Assembly: GCF_025998535.1 (NCBI RefSeq)
Contig: NZ_AP024233.1
Coordinates: 3,062,001 to 3,126,000, forward strand
Reading direction: 5' to 3'
Length of the DNA stretch: 64,000 bases
From: Desulfolithobacter dissulfuricans
GTDB lineage: Bacteria; Desulfobacterota; Desulfobulbia; Desulfobulbales; Desulfobulbaceae
Shown here: positions 7,774 to 14,207 of the stretch, piece after piece
Position numbering within the stretch: the stretch's first letter is position 1
How the letters are laid out: each line of letters starts with the position of its first letter
Position numbers and translations under genes: made by a program
Notes under the pieces: generated by a model
Databases searched by the model: none
Seen by the model: only the letters and a program-made list of their open reading frames with translations
What the model was told of the DNA's origin: nothing

Positions 7774-8601
7774 ATGAAAAAAAATTATTCCTACCAGCAC
7801 AACTGGACCACATTTCCACAGTATCTGGCAGCACCAAAACCTGGATGCCTGGCCGGACCGGTCAGGCACCGGATAAATTTTCATGGCAACCTGTTCGTTT
7901 TTGTGGCCGCCTTTCTCGCCTGTACCGCCTGGTTCACCGGAACGGCTGCAGCCCATGACCTCTGGTTGAATCTTGACAATTATTTACTGAAATCCCCTGG
8001 CAAAACCCTGGCAAAAGTCGTTTTCGGGCACAATTATCCCCATTATGGCATCCTTGTCAGCAGGGACCAGCTCAACGAGTTCTTTTATCTGACACCTGAC
8101 GGGCACAAAAAGGAGATAGACAAGACCTGGGAGGAATTTCACGGGGAGAGCTATGGCCGGCCGGCCGGTGCCCGGGTCGGCGAAGTGAGGTGCGAACAGG
8201 AGGGAACCTATATTGTAACGGCAGTCAAAAAGAGAAAAGGGGACCGCCTCCATGTACCATCTGAAAAATACGCTAAATCTGTTATTGTTGTCGGCAAGGG
8301 ATCAGCCGGAATCAACAGGGTGGTGGGGCACCGCATCGAGATCATACCTCTGAAAAATCCCACCGAGGTGCGGGCCGGACAGGTTTTCCCGGTAAAAGTA
8401 CTGTTCGAGGGCAAACCGCTGGCAACCTATGTGTACGGCACATATGCCGGCTATGCTTCCGAAGACGAACCGTTTCCCGTACTTGCCAGGAGCGACGAGA
8501 ACGGCATTGCCCGGATCAGGATTGACAGGCCAGGCACCTGGATGGTGGTCACCAACCACAAAGTGGATTTTTCCGCTTCATTGACATTCCAGATCAAATG
8601 A
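7774..8601 (+). CDS. Second DUF4198 (NikK-like) periplasmic protein
   Basis: This is a 275-residue DUF4198 family protein. The ATG at 7774 has AAGGAG 8 bp upstream. The N-terminus is unusually long before the hydrophobic export segment (LFVFVAAFLACTAWFTG), with cleavage near TAAAHD, so a His would again lie at the mature N-terminus as in NikK. The rest is beta-rich and ends with a fold typical of the family (RPGTWMVVTNHK). It shares the layout of NikK at 2895 but is encoded after the TonB receptor and lacks its own membrane transporter subunits. It may accept nickel or the nickel chelate in the periplasm; that role is inferred. Confidence 0.75.
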   Translation: MKKNYSYQHNWTTFPQYLAAPKPGCLAGPVRHRINFHGNLFVFVAAFLACTAWFTGTAAAHDLWLNLDNYLLKSPGKTLAKVVFGHNYPHYGILVSRDQLNEFFYLTPDGHKKEIDKTWEEFHGESYGRPAGARVGEVRCEQEGTYIVTAVKKRKGDRLHVPSEKYAKSVIVVGKGSAGINRVVGHRIEIIPLKNPTEVRAGQVFPVKVLFEGKPLATYVYGTYAGYASEDEPFPVLARSDENGIARIRIDRPGTWMVVTNHKVDFSASLTFQIK

Positions 8602-9047
8602 AGCGCTATGGCACCCCTCTTGCGCTGTTGATCCTGGTGTCTCTGGTTGCCACCTCCCCGGTATCCGCCCACACCATCCGCTACACGACCGGTACCGGCG
8701 GAATGGTAGTCACTGCCCTTTTTGACGACGGCCGGCCGGCCAGAGACATGTTCGTGTCCGTCTTTGCGCCCGGACTGGAGGAACGTTTCCAGTCCGGAAA
8801 GACGGACAGGAATGGACGGTTCACCTTTTTTCCTGACAGATCAGGAACCTGGGAAATCCTTGTGTATGACCGTATGGGGCATCGCCTGGAAGTCAAGATG
8901 AAGGTGGACAGCGCACTCTGCCCCGAAGAAGACAAAAAACCAGATCAATCTGATCGCGGTTTGAAGATACTCATGGGGCTGAGTACCATAGCTGTTCTTT
9001 TTTCCGGTTTGCGGCTGGTGAAGAAGAAAAACAAGGCGGATTGCTAG
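8598..9047 (+). CDS. Second NikL-like protein with C-terminal membrane anchor
   Basis: This is a 149-residue protein with a signal peptide (ALLILVSLVATSPVSAH), a single carboxypeptidase-regulatory-like beta domain (about residues 30-105: ALFDDGRPARDMFVSVF, DRNGRFTFFPD), a short charged linker and a C-terminal hydrophobic helix (LKILMGLSTIAVLFSGL) followed by lysines. This is a compact version of NikL at 2194. The start overlaps the stop of the preceding DUF4198 gene by 4 bp, and the pair mirrors nikL/nikK. The function in nickel uptake is inferred from context. Confidence 0.7.
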   Translation: MKRYGTPLALLILVSLVATSPVSAHTIRYTTGTGGMVVTALFDDGRPARDMFVSVFAPGLEERFQSGKTDRNGRFTFFPDRSGTWEILVYDRMGHRLEVKMKVDSALCPEEDKKPDQSDRGLKILMGLSTIAVLFSGLRLVKKKNKADC

Positions 9048-9934
9048 ACTGGTATATGCACTATTTTCCCATAGACCATGATCATGAACTGACAGAGCAC
9101 GAGTTTCTCGGCTGTTGCAAAGACTGCGAGCGCAGTCACTGGTTGGTGAAAAAACATCTCTGTGACTTTTATCAGCGGATTAGCAGCTACAGTCCGGAGG
9201 AACTGCGTTCCCTGCCTCCGGCCGAACTCTACCAGCTCTATCTGGTCCTGGATGATATCGCCCATCTGGACTGCGGCAACCACCTGGCGGAACTGATCCT
9301 GGCCGACCGGGAGATAGAAAAACTGCTCCCGACGATACGGGGTTACTACACCACCTTTTTCGAGCTGCATGAAACCGCCCTGGCCAGGGAAGTGATGACG
9401 GCGGCTGATCCCTGGAAGCCCCTGGAGATCTTTGGCCTCTATCCCCGGTATGAGGCCCTGATCAGAACCCAGGTCGAAACCCTGGACCTGCCCCGTCCCA
9501 ACCGGCTGGCCTTTATCGGTTGCGGACCGGTTCCACTTTCCCTGATCCTCATGCACCGACTTTACGGGATAAGCTCCTTTGGCCTGGAAAGTGACCCGCA
9601 GGCTGTCTCCCTGGCCAACCAATGTCTGGACCGACTGGGCCTTGCGGGCGCAATTGAAATTATCCCGGGCAACGAAGAATCACTTGGAGATCTCGACTGG
9701 GACCTGGTTCTGGTGGCGGCCCTGGCCGAACCCAAGGCCAGAATCTTTACCCACCTGGCCCGGATCATGGCAGACAGGGGAAAACGACCGGTGATCTGCC
9801 GCACCTATTCCGGCCTGCGCGGCCTGCTGCATCCGCCACTGACCGCCAGGGATTACAGTGGATTCCGAGTGCAATATGAGATCCGACCCGGCGGTCGGGT
9901 CAACAACACCCTGCTGCTGCTGGAGATGATGTAA
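9041..9934 (+). CDS. Nicotianamine synthase-like enzyme 1
   Basis: This 297-residue protein resembles nicotianamine synthases, which condense aminocarboxypropyl groups from S-adenosylmethionine into metal chelators. Visible features are the SAM-site motif FIGCGPVPLS (about 158-167, compare the plant motif GSGPLPLT), a preceding helix of the form DPWKPLEIF..YPRYEAL, DLVLVAAL (221-228), a SGLRGLLHP element and a terminal VNNTLLLLE strand, all in the family order. The N-terminus adds a His/Cys-rich stretch (His7, 13, 15, 20; Cys25, 26, 29) not typical of the family. The start is uncertain: TTG at 9041 overlaps the previous stop, and ATG at 9056 is an alternative; neither has a well-placed ribosome-binding site. 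The product is unknown. Confidence 0.8.
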   Translation: MLDWYMHYFPIDHDHELTEHEFLGCCKDCERSHWLVKKHLCDFYQRISSYSPEELRSLPPAELYQLYLVLDDIAHLDCGNHLAELILADREIEKLLPTIRGYYTTFFELHETALAREVMTAADPWKPLEIFGLYPRYEALIRTQVETLDLPRPNRLAFIGCGPVPLSLILMHRLYGISSFGLESDPQAVSLANQCLDRLGLAGAIEIIPGNEESLGDLDWDLVLVAALAEPKARIFTHLARIMADRGKRPVICRTYSGLRGLLHPPLTARDYSGFRVQYEIRPGGRVNNTLLLLEMM

Positions 9935-10743
9935 TGACGGCAGACTTTACCGCAATCCACAGTGAACTCCTGGATATCTACGACGCCATCCGGGACTTGA
10001 GCGATAAGGAGATCCTCCGGGCGCATCCCGGGGCCCTGGATCCCCCTTTTCGCCGTCTGGACCAGCTGGCCGCGATGGAGATCGAAGACGGGGTGCTGGC
10101 AAAGATTCTTGCTTCTCCCGAACTTGAACAGGTGCTCCTGGCCATCAGCCGGTTGCGCAATACGTATGGCCTGCGCCTGGAGATCGAACAGGCCCATGCC
10201 CTGCTCGCTTCATCCGATCCCTGGAAAACACTGCAGGAATTCACCTTCCATGAGAACTACCTGCAGCTGGCAGCCATGGAACAGCAGGGAGCAGGTCTCA
10301 AGTCGGGAGACAGGATCATCTTCCTGGGAAGCGGACCTTTGCCGCTGTCCCTCATTTTCCTCTGTTCCCGGTACGATTTACAGGGTATCGGTATTGAACG
10401 GGAAAACTTTTTTGCTGATCTCTCCCGACAGGTGGTGGCCCACCTCGGCCTGGAGGATCGAATTACCATCAGGGCTGGCAACCATTTTTCTCTGCCCCTA
10501 AAAGAGCAGTTTCAGTTGTTGATGGTGGCCGCCATGGCCCGGCCCAAGGAGGAAATCTTCCGCCACCTGGCCCGCAGCCTGCCGGAAGGAAGCCTGGTTG
10601 CCTTTCGCCTTTACGAGAAGGGACTGCGCCGACTCCTGGACCGCAACGGAGATGTCACGTTGCCACCCGAGTTCACTGTCTATCACCGCATCCGACCCCG
10701 ACCGCCGGTAAACAACACCGTGGTGGTGGTCAGGCGACAATAA
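9934..10743 (+). CDS. Nicotianamine synthase-like enzyme 2
   Basis: This 269-residue paralogue of the preceding gene has a start overlapping its stop (taATGa). It has FLGSGPLPLS (about 130-139), closer to the canonical nicotianamine synthase motif, a DPWKTLQEF..HENYLQL helix before it, LLMVAAMARPKEE, EGSLVAFRLYEKGLRRLL and the terminal VNNTVVVV strand. It lacks the His/Cys-rich N-terminal extension of enzyme 1. Two linked copies suggest either successive condensation steps or a heteromeric enzyme. No opine dehydrogenase of the staphylopine type is seen nearby, so the product is more likely nicotianamine-like than opine-like. That is inference. Confidence 0.8.
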   Translation: MTADFTAIHSELLDIYDAIRDLSDKEILRAHPGALDPPFRRLDQLAAMEIEDGVLAKILASPELEQVLLAISRLRNTYGLRLEIEQAHALLASSDPWKTLQEFTFHENYLQLAAMEQQGAGLKSGDRIIFLGSGPLPLSLIFLCSRYDLQGIGIERENFFADLSRQVVAHLGLEDRITIRAGNHFSLPLKEQFQLLMVAAMARPKEEIFRHLARSLPEGSLVAFRLYEKGLRRLLDRNGDVTLPPEFTVYHRIRPRPPVNNTVVVVRRQ

Positions 10744-10754
10744 AAACTTCGTAA

Positions 10755-11483
10755 TCAAGGACGAACAGCACTCATGACAAAGAAATGAGACCCATAGCCG
10801 GCCGGATAGGGATGGTGCGGAAAATGGTGTTCGTGGCGAACAGGCCGGGTAAAGCCGCAGCCGGTCAGCAGATCCTCGGCCTCGGCAGCCCGCACCCCGC
10901 AAAAATGCGGGAGGTGACGCCTGATCGGCTGATAGGCCAGCTCAAAACGTACCGGAATGGAATTGCGGCCTTTTCTGAGGGCTGAAACAAGTAACCGGGT
11001 GTAATGGGTCACCAGGCCCGAAAAATCCGGACGACGCCATATTCCGTCGGAAACGATGATTCTGCCACCAGGCCTGATGAGCCTGTGCCAGCACCGCAGG
11101 GCCCGTGCCGGTTCTGGCAGGGTCCAGAGCAGGTTGCGGCAGACAATGGCGTCGAAGCTGGCAGGCGTGAAGGGTGGGTCAATGGCATCCGCCGCAAGCA
11201 AGCTAAGCGTCAGCCCCTGCACGGTGACCTTGGTCCCGGCCTGACGCAGCATGCCCGGCGAGATATCCAGGCCAGTAACCCGGTGACCGCCCCTGGCCAG
11301 TCCCAGGGCGATAAAACCGGTGCCGGTACCGACATCTAGAATACGCAGGGGTCCGGTGGCTCCCAGGGCCCGATTATAGACCTGCCACCAGCTTTGCTGC
11401 TGGGCCGAGGAGCCATCAAAGGAAAGGGCCCGCCAGTCCCAGTAATTGCGGATATACCGGGCTGCTGTTGTTGCATTATTCAT
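10755..11483 (-). CDS. SAM-dependent methyltransferase (class I)
   Basis: This is a 242-residue class I methyltransferase. I chose the start at 11483 (MNNATTAARYI) rather than the longer frame to 11585, because the longer version would read through the NikR-type site at 11504-11530. The SAM-binding motif I is LDVGTGTGFIALGLA; motif II ends in TGLDISPGML, followed by DAIVCRNLLWTLPEP and PGGRIIVSDG. It is convergent with the second nicotianamine-synthase-like gene (11-bp gap) and divergent from the FmdE-like gene. The substrate is unknown; methylation of the chelator is possible, and a housekeeping role cannot be excluded. Confidence 0.8.
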   Translation of the reverse strand: MNNATTAARYIRNYWDWRALSFDGSSAQQQSWWQVYNRALGATGPLRILDVGTGTGFIALGLARGGHRVTGLDISPGMLRQAGTKVTVQGLTLSLLAADAIDPPFTPASFDAIVCRNLLWTLPEPARALRCWHRLIRPGGRIIVSDGIWRRPDFSGLVTHYTRLLVSALRKGRNSIPVRFELAYQPIRRHLPHFCGVRAAEAEDLLTGCGFTRPVRHEHHFPHHPYPAGYGSHFFVMSAVRP

Positions 11484-11503
11484 AGGGAGATTCCCGTTAC
11501 CCA

Positions 11504-11530
11504 ATAACACAAAAAAATAATTTGTGTTAA
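11504..11530. promoter_or_regulatory. NikR box in the methyltransferase/FmdE-like divergent promoter
   Basis: ATAACAC at 11504-11510 and GTGTTAA at 11524-11530 are inverted half-sites with 13-bp spacing, matching the nikR site except at the outermost bases. The site sits 21 bp upstream of the methyltransferase start and 54 bp upstream of the FmdE-like start, so it could control both directions, including exbB-exbD-tonB and the radical SAM gene. Confidence 0.65.
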
Positions 11531-11584
11531 ACCCTACTCTTTTTTGCTGATTTTTCAAGTGCTTTCGACATGGAGGTATAGCCA

Positions 11585-12187
11585 ATGCTCATACCCATGG
11601 AATTACACTGTCTGACCCTGCGCAAGGGCTACCTGAGCCCGGAACTCGCCATTGGCTGGCAGATCGGCAAATACGTGGAAGAATTTTTCGATGGGCTGGA
11701 GGAGGTGTGGATTGCCGCGGCCCGGGACGATGACGCCGTCCTGGCCCTCTCGTATCTAACGCGGCAGCACGGCCATCCCGGCCAGGTCATTGTGCCGGAG
11801 ACCGCAAGGCCCTGGGATTTTCTCTTTTATCATCTCACCACCGGCACCCGGCTGGGCTTCACCCTGATCCGGCAGCGCACCCGGTTGCCGCAGAAAATAC
11901 GCGATCTGGAACCAGACCTCTGTGTGGACAACCCGGCGGTGGTGGAAATCTACCAGGCCAGCCTCAACCTGTTGATCAAGTCGGTCCTCTGCCAGCCGGT
12001 GACCAGTTTCTGTCAGGTCCGCCAGGCCCGTTGCCGCCGCCTGCTGTCCAAACACAGCAGTGACCAGCAGACCAGCTGTCACCGTTGCGGCCGCCCGGTT
12101 CCCCTCAGCCAGGCGTGGGATATAGAAGGCGACATCTGCTGTCCTGCATGCACCGGGCTGGAGCCGGTCTGGTACACCTTACATTAG
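11585..12187 (+). CDS. FmdE-like protein with C-terminal zinc-ribbon
   Basis: This 200-residue protein can be laid over the FmdE family (subunit E-like proteins of formylmethanofuran dehydrogenase). The N-terminal part reads GYLSPELAIGWQIG where the family has a histidine/cysteine metal motif of the type HGHxCPGLAIG. The C-terminal part has two Cys pairs (CHRCG and CCPAC) forming a zinc-ribbon as in FmdE. Loss of the usual His and Cys ligands in the first motif suggests a changed or absent metal site there. GGAGGT precedes the ATG well. It is first in a run with exbB, exbD, tonB and a radical SAM gene behind a NikR-type site. The function is unknown. Confidence 0.6.
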   Translation: MLIPMELHCLTLRKGYLSPELAIGWQIGKYVEEFFDGLEEVWIAAARDDDAVLALSYLTRQHGHPGQVIVPETARPWDFLFYHLTTGTRLGFTLIRQRTRLPQKIRDLEPDLCVDNPAVVEIYQASLNLLIKSVLCQPVTSFCQVRQARCRRLLSKHSSDQQTSCHRCGRPVPLSQAWDIEGDICCPACTGLEPVWYTLH

Positions 12188-12248
12188 CTGAAAAGAATTG
12201 CTTTCCAGAACCACGTTTCACCCAAAAAAACAGATGCTTTTAAAAAAC

Positions 12249-12863
12249 ATGTGGGAAATAATACATCATGGCGGCCCCGTGATGTGGCCGCTATTGGCCT
12301 GCTCCGTCATTGTGCTCACGGTGATTCTTGAACGGATTTTGTTCTGGATCAGAATTGAGCGCAGGCGAAACCGGACCCTGATGGACGAAATCCTGCGCCT
12401 GGCGGAAAAGAGGGACTGGGCGCAGATCAGGAAAAAGATCAGGGGCAGCGAGGATTATGTGATCCGGGTGCTTACGGTGGGTATCCTGCATCGGGAATAT
12501 GACATGGGCAAGGCCATGGAGGCTGAGGCCCGGCACATGGAAAAAAAAATGTCACGCTTTATGACCGTACTCGACACCATGATCACCGCGGCCCCCCTCC
12601 TGGGTATCTTCGGCACCGTGCTCGGCATTATCTCCTCTTTCAAGATGCTGGGCACAGGCGGGATTGCCGACCCGAAGCTGGTCACCGGCGGCATTGCCCA
12701 GGCACTGATCACCACCGCTGCCGGGCTTGGCATCTCCATTATCACCGTGTTTCCCTACAATTATTTCAAGAGCCGTATTGAAAACGGTATCTACGTTATG
12801 GAAAAATATGCCACCAGTCTGGAAGTGGTGTATGAAAAAGTACAAATAGACAAACACAAATGA
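12249..12863 (+). CDS. exbB: ExbB-type proton channel subunit (MotA/TolQ/ExbB family)
   Basis: This inner-membrane proton-channel subunit powers TonB-dependent outer-membrane transport. The roughly 204-residue protein starts MWEIIHHGGPVMWPLL, with a first membrane helix (LLACSVIVLTVILERILFW), a cytoplasmic domain, and two further helices with the family motif PLLGIFGTVLGIISSF and a second run GGIAQALITTAAGLGISI. In-frame starts also exist at 12234 and 12198 (TTG); none has a clear ribosome-binding site, and I prefer 12249 by homology. Genes for ExbD and TonB follow, so this is a complete dedicated energising complex, presumably for the receptor at 5643. Confidence 0.88.
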   Translation: MWEIIHHGGPVMWPLLACSVIVLTVILERILFWIRIERRRNRTLMDEILRLAEKRDWAQIRKKIRGSEDYVIRVLTVGILHREYDMGKAMEAEARHMEKKMSRFMTVLDTMITAAPLLGIFGTVLGIISSFKMLGTGGIADPKLVTGGIAQALITTAAGLGISIITVFPYNYFKSRIENGIYVMEKYATSLEVVYEKVQIDKHK

Positions 12864-12937
12864 GGTCCGTCTGCACAGGCGCAGATAACCGAAATTTTAA
12901 TTGGACAATTCGTCACTTCTCTTTTCAGAATATTACC

Positions 12938-13363
12938 ATGAAGGTTCACAGAAAAAGTATTTCGTCGCCACGCATCGAGATGCTGCCGCTTATCGATATC
13001 GTCTTTCTCCTCCTGGTATTTTTCATCTATGCCATGCTCTCCATGGCCGTGCACCATGGCCAGCCAGTGGACCTGCCCGACTCCACGGGTGCGGTCCTGG
13101 AGCCCGATGAGGCCATCGGGATCACCATCCAGGACATGGGGGACACCATCCGTCTCCACGTGAATGAACAACCGGTCAGACTGGAGGAACTGTCCGCGGT
13201 GCTCCGCGAGCAGGCCGGCGAGGAACGGGAGCAGGAGGTGAAGGTCTTTGCCGACAGGACGGTAGCCTACCAGGAGCTCTTCCGGGTCCTGGACCGGATC
13301 CGCCAAGCCGGCCTGAGTCGTATCTCGCTCCAGGCCCGGCCCGAAGAAGTGGCCAGCCCATGA
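12938..13363 (+). CDS. exbD: ExbD-type biopolymer transport protein
   Basis: This is a 141-residue partner of ExbB: a short cytoplasmic N-terminus, one membrane helix (LIDIVFLLLVFFIYAML) with the conserved Asp of the proton path in PLIDIVF, and a periplasmic domain ending in a DRIRQAGL repeat. The ATG at 12938 was chosen because residues encoded upstream do not fit the family. It overlaps tonB by 4 bp. Confidence 0.88.
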   Translation: MKVHRKSISSPRIEMLPLIDIVFLLLVFFIYAMLSMAVHHGQPVDLPDSTGAVLEPDEAIGITIQDMGDTIRLHVNEQPVRLEELSAVLREQAGEEREQEVKVFADRTVAYQELFRVLDRIRQAGLSRISLQARPEEVASP

Positions 13364-14205
13364 GTGAACCATGGCGACTTGCCCTGGCCGCCGTGCTCGC
13401 TCTGGGCCTTCATGGTGCGGTCCTGACCCTGATCCGCATGGACCTCCGACAGACCCTGCCCGCCCCCCTCATGATGGAACGGATCACGGTCTCCCTGGGT
13501 GGCACCGGGGCCAGTGTGCCGACAGAGAAGAAAAAAGAAAGAGAGAAAGGAAAAGAAAAAATTCAGCCGGTTACGGAAGACACCCCGGAGAGGCCGGCGG
13601 CAGAAGAAGAGGTGGCCAGGGAAACAGAGAAGGTCCAGGTGCCAGAGGCCAGATCCGAACCTGAACCCGGGCCGCAGCCCGGAGAACGGACAGAAAAAAA
13701 GGTTGAGCGGCAGAAGACAAAGAGTACCGTAATCACAGAGAGGGAAGAAAAACCGGAATCGCGACAGACAATCCAGCCCCGGCGCACCCGGAAGAGGATG
13801 GTTTCTTCGGTCCGGGAAAAGGCGGTCCGGGAGGATCTCGCCGCCGGGGCCGGACCGGTGACATTCCCCCGGCAGAGCACGGCAGAGGATGCGGCGGATG
13901 ATCAGGCCGCGCCGCAGGCCGCCCTGGTCACGGTCCAGGCGACCCCGCTCTACCGGGTCAATCCACCGCCCAGGTACCCCCGCCTGGCCAGACGCCGGGG
14001 CCTGGAGGGCACGGTTCTCCTCGAGGTCCTGGTCGACCGGAACGGCCGGGTCCGCGAAGTGCGTGTCCAGGCCTCCTCGGGTTACCCGATCCTCGACCGG
14101 GCGGCGTTCAAGGGAGTGCGTAACTGGCGTTTCAGCCCTGGAACCATCGACGGCCAACCTTCGGACATGTGGATCCGGGTACCGGTTCGCTTTCAGCTCA
14201 GGTGA
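13360..14205 (+). CDS. tonB: TonB energy-transducing protein
   Basis: This is a 281-residue TonB with an N-terminal membrane anchor (ALAAVLALGLHGAVLTLI), a long linker very rich in Glu, Lys, Pro and Arg (about residues 50-180) that spans the periplasm, and the C-terminal TonB domain (about 200-281: PPRYPRLARRRGLEGTVLLE, SSGYPILDRAAFKGVRNWRF). Together with ExbB and ExbD it would drive the receptor at 5643. It is coupled to exbD by an ATGA overlap. Confidence 0.9.
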   Translation: MSEPWRLALAAVLALGLHGAVLTLIRMDLRQTLPAPLMMERITVSLGGTGASVPTEKKKEREKGKEKIQPVTEDTPERPAAEEEVARETEKVQVPEARSEPEPGPQPGERTEKKVERQKTKSTVITEREEKPESRQTIQPRRTRKRMVSSVREKAVREDLAAGAGPVTFPRQSTAEDAADDQAAPQAALVTVQATPLYRVNPPPRYPRLARRRGLEGTVLLEVLVDRNGRVREVRVQASSGYPILDRAAFKGVRNWRFSPGTIDGQPSDMWIRVPVRFQLR

Positions 14206-14207
14206 TT

